Shown here piece after piece: positions 15,639 through 22,839 of a DNA stretch of 36,755 bases. The position numbers were made by a program, and so were the translations under genes. The notes below the pieces were generated by a model. It was not told where the DNA came from, did not search any database, and saw nothing but the letters and a program-made list of their open reading frames with translations. The stretch lies in NCBI RefSeq assembly GCF_019655055.1, contig NZ_BPFA01000044.1, forward strand, positions 1 through 36,755, in the 5' to 3' direction. This DNA is from Shewanella sp. MBTL60-112-B2. GTDB taxonomy: Bacteria > Pseudomonadota > Gammaproteobacteria > Enterobacterales > Shewanellaceae. The number at the start of each line of letters is the position of its first letter. Positions within the stretch are counted from its first letter, which is position 1.

Positions 15639-16979
15639 ATGAAAAGCTTAAAAATATTCAATAAAACACTTGTTAGTAGCGCGGTACTCTTTGCCACTAT
15701 GACGCTTGCCGGTTGCTCTAGCACAATGGATCAAGGCAAGTACACCGATGGCACTCATGATGTGTCTGCGAAAGGGAAAAAAGGCTTAATCACCTTAACT
15801 GTAGAAGTAAAAAATGGTCACATTGTTGAGATTAAGACTAAGTCTCATAATGAAACAGAGTCTCTTTACCTTAATGCTGAGCGTCTATTGTCCAAAGTCG
15901 TGACTAATAATGGTCATGAAGGTATAGATGCTGTTTCAGGTGCAACGTATTCATCAAATGGTATTTTAAAAGCAATCAACAGTCTTCCGCGAGTTGACGG
16001 CAGCCAACCAGAATACGTCGCAGTAGGGGCAAAAGAAGAGTCGGGTGATGATAATTTTAAACTTAAATGGTCTATTCAGCCTCAATTAGGTTTGCTAAAA
16101 GGCGATTATTACTACGAAGAAGCACGCTTCCGTCAGGGGCACATGGGCAGTGTTGCCATTGTCACTGAACTCAACAATTCAGATAACGTGATTTTTGCTG
16201 AGTTCAATGAAAGTGGTCGTCCAAATTATTACACTCGTTTATATCAGGACGTGCCTAAGCGTATGTCTGAATACAACTTTTCAATGGGTAAAAAGAAAGG
16301 AACAGCCTGGGTTCAATCAGCGTTAACAATGGAAAAGTTAATGGTTGAACAGGACAAGTTAACTTTCGATCCTAATCCTAACTATGACCCATCACTAGGT
16401 AATAAATTAAAAGAGCCAAATCGCCTAAAGTATGCTGGCATCGATGTGGTTGCGGGTGCTTCTAACAGTATTCAACAATCTATGGTTCCACTAACTGCAA
16501 AGATCCATGCAAAAATTAACGCTGAAGGTAGCAAGCAAAGATTCTACCAACAAGCTGAAAAACTAATGGATGCAAAAGGAAAATGGACTGGTGTAACTGC
16601 AATGCTACGTATTGTTGTTGATACCGAGACTAAGAAAATCACTAAAGCTCATTATGATGAAATCTTTGCTGATGAAAAAGCACAAATTAAAGATGCCTCA
16701 CAGAAGAAGTTTTACCGTCAATCTAAGTATGAGTCTATCAACTACGTAGAGCCTGCCCGAATTGGTTTTAATGTAATGATCGATGGTTTAAATGCTCATC
16801 TCCAGCAAGGCGGTTCACTGTTCCTTATCGATGACTTACCAGCAACCGGTGATACCGGCAGTTACGCTGCAACAGGTTTTACAAAGCGTTCAAATTCTTG
16901 GGATAACTACCTGAATTTAGCTGACGTTTTGTATAAAGAGATGCGCCAAGACGCCATGCTCCTAGAGCATAAAAAATAA
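15639..16979 (+). CDS. FMN-binding lipoprotein with covalent flavinylation motif
   Basis: A 446-residue lipoprotein. The lipobox is L23-A-G-C26 with serine at +2, which favours outer-membrane sorting. The FMN_bind domain (about 35-118) ends in D97-A-V-S-G-A-T103-Y, where T103 is the expected covalent FMN site made by ApbE. The remaining sequence seems to hold one or two degenerate copies of the same fold. One (about 150-285) ends in D269-V-V-A-G-A-S275, a decayed SGAT. Another begins near 315 (GVTAMLRIVVDTETKKI) and lacks the motif. The protein is probably an electron carrier facing the periplasm. The divergent apbE-like gene and the downstream porin support a flavin-based envelope redox system. 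Relation to PplA-type flavin lipoproteins is by domain type, not close similarity. Confidence 0.88.
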   Translation: MKSLKIFNKTLVSSAVLFATMTLAGCSSTMDQGKYTDGTHDVSAKGKKGLITLTVEVKNGHIVEIKTKSHNETESLYLNAERLLSKVVTNNGHEGIDAVSGATYSSNGILKAINSLPRVDGSQPEYVAVGAKEESGDDNFKLKWSIQPQLGLLKGDYYYEEARFRQGHMGSVAIVTELNNSDNVIFAEFNESGRPNYYTRLYQDVPKRMSEYNFSMGKKKGTAWVQSALTMEKLMVEQDKLTFDPNPNYDPSLGNKLKEPNRLKYAGIDVVAGASNSIQQSMVPLTAKIHAKINAEGSKQRFYQQAEKLMDAKGKWTGVTAMLRIVVDTETKKITKAHYDEIFADEKAQIKDASQKKFYRQSKYESINYVEPARIGFNVMIDGLNAHLQQGGSLFLIDDLPATGDTGSYAATGFTKRSNSWDNYLNLADVLYKEMRQDAMLLEHKK

Positions 16980-16995
16980 TAAACAGTCCTAACGT

Positions 16996-17029
16996 ACGGC
17001 TCCCCGATGTCTATGCGATTGGGAGTCGT
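16996..17029 (+). other. Stem-loop between lipoprotein and porin genes
   Basis: ACGGCTCCC (16996-17004) pairs with GGGAGTCGT (17021-17029), with one G-T wobble. It is followed by CTGACTTTTAAG, a weak T run. It may act as an attenuator or processing site that sets the ratio of lipoprotein to porin mRNA. Confidence 0.4.
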
Positions 17030-17063
17030 CTGACTTTTAAGTTTCTAAAAATTAAGAGAAAAG

Positions 17064-18104
17064 ATGATGAAAACAATTAAATTAACTTTACTAGCCGCAG
17101 CAGTTTTAGCATCACCAAGTGTTATGGCTGATGCCTATAAGTTTTATGGACGTATCGATTACTCGGTAACTAACTCAGATAGTGGTAGTGCAACACACAG
17201 TGGCAAAAGTGGCACTATTTTAGAAAATAACTGGAGTCGTTTAGGTGTTAAAGGCAACGCTGCACTTAATGAAGATTTTACCGTTTTTTATCAAATCGAA
17301 GTTGGTGTTAACGGTGCTAGTGAAGGTAAAAGCAATAACCCATTTTCAGCACGTCCAACTTTCCTTGGTATCAAGCACTCAACGGTAGGTCAACTTGCTG
17401 CAGGTCGTATGGATCCAGTATTTAAGATGGCAAAAGGCACATCTGATGCAATGGATATGTACTCGATGAAACACGATCGCTTATTTGCTGGCGACAAGCG
17501 CTGGGGCGATTCACTTGAGTACAAAACGGTTAAATGGAACAAGTTACAGTTTGGTGCCAGCTATATCTTAGAAGATAACTATTATGCTGAAGATGACGTT
17601 CGTCGTGATAATGGCAATTACCAAGTCGCACTAACTTATGGTGATAAGCTATTTAAAACAGGTGACGTTTATTTAGCCGCAGCATACACTGATGGTGTAG
17701 AAGACATCAAAGGTGTGCGTCTTGTTGCACAATACAAATATAACAACTTAATGCTTGGTTCTATGTACCAAAGCTCTGAATTGGTGAATCCTAATTTAGA
17801 TAACTGGCAGCAACGTGATGGTGATGGCTTTATTGTTAGCGCTAAATATCAAATTGATAAGTTAACACTGAAAGCACAATACGGTCAGGATGATTCTGGT
17901 ACAGGTAAAATTGCTGGCAGAGTTTATGATAAGTTAGGTGCTGCTGCGACTGAGGTACCAGAAGTATCACAATGGGCTATTGGCGCAGAATATCGTTTAT
18001 CTAAGTCAACACGTGTGCATACTGAAATTGGTCAGTTTGATGTAAAACAGTACTCAGATTTTGATGACACCATTGCTAGCATTGGTTTTAGAATCGATTT
18101 TTAA
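17064..18104 (+). CDS. Outer-membrane porin (Gram-negative general porin family)
   Basis: A 346-residue trimeric-porin-type beta-barrel. A signal peptide ends ASPSVMA-DA near residue 22. The mature part opens YKFYGRIDYSVTNS, has alternating hydrophobic strands with Gly/Tyr-rich turns, a probable constriction loop near 100-130 (AAGRMDPVFKMAKGTSDAMDMYS), and ends in the outer-membrane signature GFRIDF with terminal phenylalanine. The start could be either of two adjacent ATGs. It lies 84 bp downstream of the FMN lipoprotein in the same direction, so it may be in the same transcript. In that context it may admit the substrate of the flavin system. Confidence 0.92.
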   Translation: MMKTIKLTLLAAAVLASPSVMADAYKFYGRIDYSVTNSDSGSATHSGKSGTILENNWSRLGVKGNAALNEDFTVFYQIEVGVNGASEGKSNNPFSARPTFLGIKHSTVGQLAAGRMDPVFKMAKGTSDAMDMYSMKHDRLFAGDKRWGDSLEYKTVKWNKLQFGASYILEDNYYAEDDVRRDNGNYQVALTYGDKLFKTGDVYLAAAYTDGVEDIKGVRLVAQYKYNNLMLGSMYQSSELVNPNLDNWQQRDGDGFIVSAKYQIDKLTLKAQYGQDDSGTGKIAGRVYDKLGAAATEVPEVSQWAIGAEYRLSKSTRVHTEIGQFDVKQYSDFDDTIASIGFRIDF

Positions 18105-18586
18105 TTAAGAATTTTGCAGGATGTTACTGAAAGAAAATAGTTAAACCCTGCAGTGAGCTTGCTGATGATTTATCAACTTCAGGCTTCACTTCTAATGTAA
18201 ACAATTTGCCCCCACGGAACGTACAAGGATGCACGTTCTGCTTAGCCTGAGCCTTATGTTTTCAATCAACCCTCTTATTTTTATATGTATTTATATGCAT
18301 TTATATGATTAAGTAATCACTGTGATTAAAAATATCTCGGGTTATATTTTAAATGTTAGTTATTTATTCAATAAAGTGCATACTCAAATTTTGTATCTAT
18401 TGGTGAACTCGAGAGAGAAATACATCCCAGGAATGCGTAGATTGACTCAATTTACCTCTAGTTTATTGCTATTTAAAGATTAATCTTTGAGCATAGTATT
18501 CTTAGTAAATAAGTGACTCCTGCGCTCGTTGCATCGAGAAAACTCCTGTATCATTAGCCGTCTTTCACTCTATAGAGCTTACATCA
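18105..18586. other. Intergenic region after porin gene
   Basis: About 480 bp without a supported gene. I see an inverted pair TGCAGG...CCTGCA (about 18116 and 18147) that could help end the porin transcript, an AACGT...ACGTT pair near 18219-18237, and a 10-bp-period direct repeat of TTATATG (three copies from 18281 to 18307). The promoter of the pseudouridine synthase must lie in the last 150 bp. No clear T-run terminator is present. Confidence 0.45.
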
Positions 18587-19327
18587 TTGCTAGCTAATCC
18601 ATCTCCGGCTGACGATTTTATCGCACCTCCTTGTTTTGAGGAGATCACCATTCTGTTTCAAGATGAACATCTTTTGTTGATCAATAAGCCCTCAGGTTTA
18701 TTATCTCTATCGGGTAAACATCCTGCAAATCGTGACTCAGTCCACTACCGATTAGTTAAAGATTTTCCTGGCTGTACCTTAGTTCATCGATTAGATTTGG
18801 GGACTTCGGGCATTATGGTAATAGCCCTTAAGAAACCAATCAATGCGCTTTTGTGTAAGCAATTTAGTGAAAGAACTGTGTTAAAAACCTATACAGCATT
18901 GCTGCTTGGCGAGATGGAAAATCAAGACGGATATATTGATGCGCGAATCGCAAAGGATAAGCCAAACTTTCCATTGATGAAAATCTGTGAAGAAGAGGGG
19001 AAAGCGGCTCGCTCTTTGTTTAAAGTGATGGCTAAAGAACTTCACAGAAAACATGAGCAACAAGCTGAGCAGCTGGGTAACAAAGTTGAGAATATAAACG
19101 ACTCTGTTGCTATTACCAGAGTTGAATTTATTCCAGAAACAGGAAGGACGCATCAGCTACGGATCCATAGTCAGTACTGTGGACATCCTATTATCGGCTG
19201 TGATCTATATGGCTCAGAGTTTTCTTACCAACTAGCTCCTAGGTTAATGCTTCATGCAACTCGTCTTGAATTTGATCATCCAATTTCAGGTGAAAGGATA
19301 TTTGCAAACAGTCCGTGTCCTTTCTAA
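18587..19327 (+). CDS. RluA-family pseudouridine synthase
   Basis: A 246-residue enzyme that isomerises uridine to pseudouridine in rRNA or tRNA. The fold signatures are clear: INKPSGLLSLSG (about 32-43), the catalytic motif V-H-R-L-D70-x-G-T-S-G, and RTHQLRIHSQYCGHPIIGCDLYG near 188-210. It resembles E. coli RluA, which modifies 23S U746 and tRNA U32, but an insertion (about 145-170) differs and substrate cannot be fixed. No ATG is in frame upstream before a stop. The TTG at 18587, with GAG 9 nt before it, is the best start. Convergent with the recombinase gene, 45 bp apart. Confidence 0.9.
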   Translation: MLANPSPADDFIAPPCFEEITILFQDEHLLLINKPSGLLSLSGKHPANRDSVHYRLVKDFPGCTLVHRLDLGTSGIMVIALKKPINALLCKQFSERTVLKTYTALLLGEMENQDGYIDARIAKDKPNFPLMKICEEEGKAARSLFKVMAKELHRKHEQQAEQLGNKVENINDSVAITRVEFIPETGRTHQLRIHSQYCGHPIIGCDLYGSEFSYQLAPRLMLHATRLEFDHPISGERIFANSPCPF

Positions 19328-19372
19328 CTTGAGCGTATTTTTATTTAAGCGAACAGGAAGTCTAAATCGTTT

Positions 19373-20527
19373 TTAGTCTTTAGGCTTTAAGTAGTGTCGC
19401 AATGATCTTGGATCGGTATGCCCAGTTCTTGCCATGATGTAGAGATGGTCTTTATCATTTTCATGCAACTGGGTAACACAGCCGCTTCGTAAACTATGAG
19501 CACCATAGAATCGAGAATTAAGTCCTGCTTTATCACAATATTTTTTTATCATCTGATAAATATCGTCACCCTTTAAAAATCCTTTACCAGTTTTCTCTTG
19601 AGTGATTTGATATTCTCTAACCGAGTTTCCGTCACGACTCAGAGATCTAAAAAGGTGCCCTTGTTTTATCTTGGTGACATCTAGCCATTGTTGAACGGCT
19701 TCGTAGGCAGAAAAAAGTTCCTGCTTTGGCAGATCTTTCCATTCTCTTTGTCCCTGCTGATTACTCTTAGAGTAGGGGACTCGAACCTTTAACTTCTCTC
19801 TTAGAAAACTAATATGTTCGACTTTAACTTCTGCTAATTCTGAACGTCTAAAACCACCTTGTAGCCCTAGTTGTAAAATAGCCTTGTCTCTTAAGCGTGT
19901 TAGCTGTTGCGGTTGTTGATCTATAACGGCTAATAACATTTCCAGTTCATCATAGGTGATCGGTTGCTGATCATAATCAGAAATGTGTCGATATTGATTA
20001 CGCATCAGGCCGCGCATAACCCTGATCACTAATGGGTGTTCAGTCGGTGAATGCAAACCGCTTTGTATATGAAAAAATCGAATGGCTGCCAGACGAGTAT
20101 TAATAGTCTGTTTTGAAAGCTGGTGGCCATTCTTTTCCTGATAGAGTTCTTTTTGATGACCGATAAAAGAAATCACACTCCGAGGATCTGCGGGCAGGGC
20201 ACTTAGATTGTGTTGTTCGCAGTAGTTCTTAAAAATAGTAAAGCTGGAACGATAAACTCGACGAGTGTTAGCTGAGATCTCATACTGGGTTTCACCAGCC
20301 GCACTTTTATAGTCATCTAATATTGAGATGGGAAGTTGCTGCTCTTTAAAAAACTTCTCATTGTGATCGTACTGAGATTGTCGGCTATCAGTTAAGCCAG
20401 TATGAAAATGGGCTTGCGAGTTTTTGGCGTTAACTAAAGCAGCTTGTTGATATGTGTTTTCTGGCAGATCAGAGCCGTCGATTGTTGATGAGTCCTCAAT
20501 TTTAGGAAAGTTTTGCTCTGAATTCAT
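19373..20527 (-). CDS. Tyrosine recombinase (phage-integrase family)
   Basis: A 384-residue site-specific recombinase. After a long polar N-terminal extension (about 1-80) come a SAM-like core-binding domain (about 82-182) and a catalytic domain (about 188-384). All active-site residues can be placed: R227 (GGFRRSEL), K254, H344 and R347 (AHSLR), H370 (TGH) and nucleophile Y379 (RHYL). It therefore looks active. It does not sit beside a tRNA and no phage, integron or transfer genes are near. It is divergent from a small ribbon-helix-helix-like protein across 1.65 kb of palindrome-rich DNA, suggesting that the two proteins and this DNA form one locus. The role is unknown. Confidence 0.92.
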   Translation of the reverse strand: MNSEQNFPKIEDSSTIDGSDLPENTYQQAALVNAKNSQAHFHTGLTDSRQSQYDHNEKFFKEQQLPISILDDYKSAAGETQYEISANTRRVYRSSFTIFKNYCEQHNLSALPADPRSVISFIGHQKELYQEKNGHQLSKQTINTRLAAIRFFHIQSGLHSPTEHPLVIRVMRGLMRNQYRHISDYDQQPITYDELEMLLAVIDQQPQQLTRLRDKAILQLGLQGGFRRSELAEVKVEHISFLREKLKVRVPYSKSNQQGQREWKDLPKQELFSAYEAVQQWLDVTKIKQGHLFRSLSRDGNSVREYQITQEKTGKGFLKGDDIYQMIKKYCDKAGLNSRFYGAHSLRSGCVTQLHENDKDHLYIMARTGHTDPRSLRHYLKPKD

Positions 20528-20608
20528 CTTTAAGTTTTGGCCTTAATTAACTAAAAGTGGTGTTAAATCCATCATTTAACGCCAAGTATTCTACTTAAAA
20601 ACACTTAT

Positions 20609-20644
20609 TTCTACCAGTGATAATCGTCATTATCACTGGTAGAA
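20609..20644. repeat. Long perfect inverted repeat upstream of recombinase gene
   Basis: Arms of 16 bp, TTCTACCAGTGATAAT and ATTATCACTGGTAGAA, are separated by the 4-nt spacer CGTC. It begins 82 bp upstream of the recombinase ATG. No T run follows on either strand, so it is not a standard terminator. It could be an operator, a recombinase core site or a structured 5' leader. Confidence 0.85.
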
Positions 20645-20804
20645 GAGAAATTAGTATTTAGTGGCAGTTTGATGATGGTTTAATGTGCAGATTGAGGAGG
20701 AGTCATTAAAAGCTGGCCGAAATTCGACCGGAAAAGAGGCTAAATATTACTGTGTGATTTTAGATACTTGCCTAACAATACAGGTGACAATAACACTCAT
20801 TAAA

Positions 20805-20821
20805 GTGTGGTGTAACCATAC
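20805..20821 (-). repeat. 17-bp palindromic site, copy 1
   Basis: On the minus strand it reads GTATGGTTACACCACAC, one base from the perfect copy 4 (GTATGGT-TAC-ACCATAC). The conservation extends past the palindrome to TTTAA on one side. It lies 278 bp upstream of the recombinase start. Confidence 0.8.
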
Positions 20822-21144
20822 TATGTGGGTTTTGTTAGTCCCTAATTGAATTATTGCGTCGAAATAGATGAGGATAAAAACTTGGGATCGAGAGTTTATA
20901 TCTAGTCTTTAGTCTTTCAATAAATAAAGAGAAGGCTAATATTGTAAACCACTTCATTGCCAGTAGCTGCACCAGTGCAATTAATGAAGAAGGCACTAAT
21001 TTAGCTTTACATTGCGCAGAAGGTAAACCTAAACGTCAGGATTTTTTAAAAGATAGTTTAGTAACAGCTCTGACATGGTAATTACTCTGTGATAGTAATA
21101 GCTCTGTCATAGCTTCTGCGTCAGTGGACTGAATTTAACTTTAT

Positions 21145-21160
21145 ATATGGTTTAACCATT
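21145..21160. repeat. Weak variant of the 17-bp palindromic site
   Basis: ATATGGTTTAACCATT keeps the ATGGTT and AACCAT half-sites with a different centre. It may be a degenerate member of the set or chance. Confidence 0.4.
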
Positions 21161-21176
21161 GTTTTGATGACTTCTC

Positions 21177-21230
21177 AACTAGAACCAAAACTAGAGCCTA
21201 GCTCTGAAAACTAGAACGTAAAACTAGAAC
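21177..21230. repeat. Short direct repeats of AAAACTAGAAC
   Basis: AACTAGAA, AAAACTAGAG, AAAACTAGAAC and AAAACTAGAAC occur within 54 bp at spacings of about 10 to 20 bp. Related units recur at 21621-21657. Confidence 0.65.
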
Positions 21231-21441
21231 TTGGAATTTAGTTCTTACGAATTAGGATAAACTTATATAACACTTTTTGACTTGAAAGGCTCTTTTGTAA
21301 CGCGATAGAAGTGCTTCAGTAATAGGTCCAATCCAGATTAATGCTTGAATAGCCGTTATTATAACCAATAAAGTAAACAATAGAGCAGGGCTGTTTTCAT
21401 ATAAATACGTAACTATGCTGGTAAAAAATCATATCGCGAAA

Positions 21442-21458
21442 GTGTGGTGTAACCATTT
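21442..21458 (-). repeat. 17-bp palindromic site, copy 2
   Basis: The plus strand reads GTGTGGTGTAACCATTT, preceded by AAA. It is in the same orientation as copy 1 and identical to it from AAAGTGTGG through ACCAT. Confidence 0.8.
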
Positions 21459-21483
21459 TATTGATAGCTGTAGCTTAACCTGA

Positions 21484-21548
21484 AGTTAGTCTCTAGACTA
21501 GTCTTTAAGTTAGCCTTTACGTTATATTCGGGGTTAGCCTGTAGATAG
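21484..21548. repeat. Short repeats of AGTTAGYCTNTA
   Basis: Units AGTTAGTCTCTA, ACTAGTCTTTA, AGTTAGCCTTTA and GGTTAGCCTGTA follow one another with a period of about 12 bp, with one gap. A similar CTAGTCTTTAGTCTTTC lies at about 20902-20918. Confidence 0.55.
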
Positions 21549-21620
21549 TAGCGTGAACTTGTTAGTCACTTTTTCAGTGGCAAAACCAATAGGCCCACCT
21601 TTTCAGAATTGAATGATTAA

Positions 21621-21657
21621 CCAAACTAAAATTAGAGCCAAAACTAAAACTAGAGTC
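21621..21657. repeat. Tandem 18-bp imperfect repeat
   Basis: CCAAACTAAAATTAGAGCC is followed by AAAACTAAAACTAGAGTC. It shares the CTAGAG core with the repeats at 21177-21230. Confidence 0.55.
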
Positions 21658-21980
21658 AAATTGGCCCTGGATATATAGTAAGCATGTGTAGTTTCAGTAT
21701 TACTGAAATAAGTACTCGTAGCTTACGTTGATTTAATAATCGCTGGGTTTTAACAGAGTATTCACAGCGGTTAAGTTCAATTAAAAGTAAACATTAGCCG
21801 AATCATTCAAAAAACAATTTAGGTATATTATTAACTATTGCCGAACCACAAGGTTAATAGCGTTACCATTTAGCGTTAAACAGCCGCGCGACATATCTGT
21901 TAAATTTAAGCTTGATCATGTAATTCAAATAGTAATAGTTGAAACAGCCAGATTTCATAGAGTTCATACAACCACTTTTA

Positions 21981-21997
21981 GTATGGTTACACCATTC
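21981..21997 (+). repeat. 17-bp palindromic site, copy 3
   Basis: GTATGGTTACACCATTC, in the orientation opposite to copies 1 and 2. It lies about 180 bp upstream of the RHH-like gene. Confidence 0.8.
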
Positions 21998-22088
21998 TAA
22001 TGACGGGTTTTATTATTCAAGTGACAAATTAGAAATATCTCGTATAAATAGTAAGTTAGTTAAGATGTTAATGAGCAACTTGCTATAT

Positions 22089-22105
22089 GTATGGTTACAC
22101 CATAC
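22089..22105 (+). repeat. 17-bp palindromic site, copy 4 (perfect)
   Basis: GTATGGT-TAC-ACCATAC is perfectly symmetrical around a 3-nt centre and is followed by TTTAA as in copy 1 read on the other strand. It ends 73 bp before the RHH-like start codon, which fits an operator for autoregulation. Confidence 0.85.
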
Positions 22106-22178
22106 TTTAAAACTGGTAGTATGCTAGCATTCAAGAGTAGTTACATCTACGGCCGATAAATTAATAATTGAGATAAAA

Positions 22179-22685
22179 ATGAAAGTAGTAGAAGTGGAAG
22201 AGAGTACATCGAGAAGTTGGCAGTATCACCAACAAAAACCTACAGCAGGACGAAGATTAAAATTACTCGAAGTCGATGAATTAGTCGCTGCACTGCCACT
22301 GATCTATCGACTCATTCCTCTAGCTGAAATAACAAAAAGGCAAGATTGGTTTTTCGAGTTTGAATGCCAGACACAACAAGAGCAGCTTTATATTATGCTT
22401 ACCGAAAGTTTATCGGCTCTAAATCAAATCCGAAAACAATCTACCGGCGTAGAGAATGCTCTTACGCAAACTAATATATTGTTGAATCGTTACTTCAGTG
22501 ATTATGGGTGGAGAATGGTACGAAAAGAATTATCTCAAATAAAGAAACGTAAAAAGAAATCCCATATTGAGATAGGCAATGACCTTGTTATTAAACTGAA
22601 GGAATTTATGGCAGCAAATCAAATTGATACTTTTGACCAAGCTCTCGATCATTTATTAAGTGAGTACCCAAACTCAACGGAATAA
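22179..22685 (+). CDS. Small DNA-binding protein with probable ribbon-helix-helix C-terminus
   Basis: A 168-residue protein that I cannot assign to a named family. The N-terminal two thirds (about 1-120) look helical, with conserved-looking aromatic residues (SWQYHQQ, DWFFEFE, YGWRMV). A strongly basic linker, KKRKKKS (about 122-128), leads to a segment HIEIGNDLVIKLKEFMAANQ then FDQALDHLLSEY. This has the strand-helix-helix pattern of ribbon-helix-helix domains. RHH dimers usually read palindromes, and four such sites lie upstream, two within 200 bp of its start. The layout of helical domain, basic linker and C-terminal RHH recalls MatP, whose site is also a palindrome with a 3-nt centre, but I see no clear homology. 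It may be a directionality factor, an autorepressor or an architectural protein for the recombinase locus. The RBS (GAGA) is weak. Confidence 0.75.
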   Translation: MKVVEVEESTSRSWQYHQQKPTAGRRLKLLEVDELVAALPLIYRLIPLAEITKRQDWFFEFECQTQQEQLYIMLTESLSALNQIRKQSTGVENALTQTNILLNRYFSDYGWRMVRKELSQIKKRKKKSHIEIGNDLVIKLKEFMAANQIDTFDQALDHLLSEYPNSTE

Positions 22686-22701
22686 GCATAGTGCTTGGTT
22701 A

Positions 22702-22775
22702 AGATTAATACCCTTTGTGCTTTGTAGCACCAAGTTTATCTAGCTCATAATTAACAGCTTGGCTCGTATTAATCT
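22702..22775. repeat. Inverted pair AGATTAATAC / GTATTAATCT
   Basis: Perfect 10-bp arms at 22702-22711 and 22766-22775 lie between the RHH-like gene and the convergent kinase gene. The 54-bp interior carries a smaller partial pairing (GTGCTTTGTAGCAC). It may form part of a transcription end. Confidence 0.4.
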
Positions 22776-22839
22776 AATTAGAATGAATTATTTAGCATAA
22801 GGAGATTTTGCATGAAGTCGCTACATTTATTGTCTTTGT

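Larger units (their letters stand above)
20528..22178. other. Palindrome- and repeat-rich noncoding region between recombinase and RHH-like gene
   Basis: About 1.65 kb with no convincing gene. It holds four conserved copies and one weak copy of a 17-bp palindrome, a 36-bp hairpin beside the recombinase gene, a palindrome TTTCAGTA-T-TACTGAAA (21692-21708), an imperfect 19-bp direct repeat (21060-21078 and 21094-21112), and two families of short CTAGA or TTAGYCT repeats. One frame is open from about 20877 to 21079 but lacks a start codon. The density of symmetrical sites suggests protein binding, recombination, partition or replication control and not decayed genes. Confidence 0.7.

Noticed and set aside
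20877..21079. Open stretch of about 67 codons in the recombinase/RHH interval
   Set aside because: It has no ATG, GTG or TTG with an RBS at its beginning and no recognisable domain. A decayed gene is possible but not supported.
20805..22105. CRISPR-like reading of the repeated 17-bp sites
   Set aside because: Only four good copies, irregular spacing of 108 to 637 bp, and both orientations. No cas genes.
21939..22127. 62-codon open frame spanning palindromic sites 3 and 4
   Set aside because: It starts at TTG without an RBS. Its two VWLHH stretches arise only because the DNA repeat is read twice in the same frame.
19373..22685. Integron or genomic-island integrase
   Set aside because: No attC-like cassettes, no tRNA attachment site, no cargo genes; the neighbours on both sides look like core chromosome.
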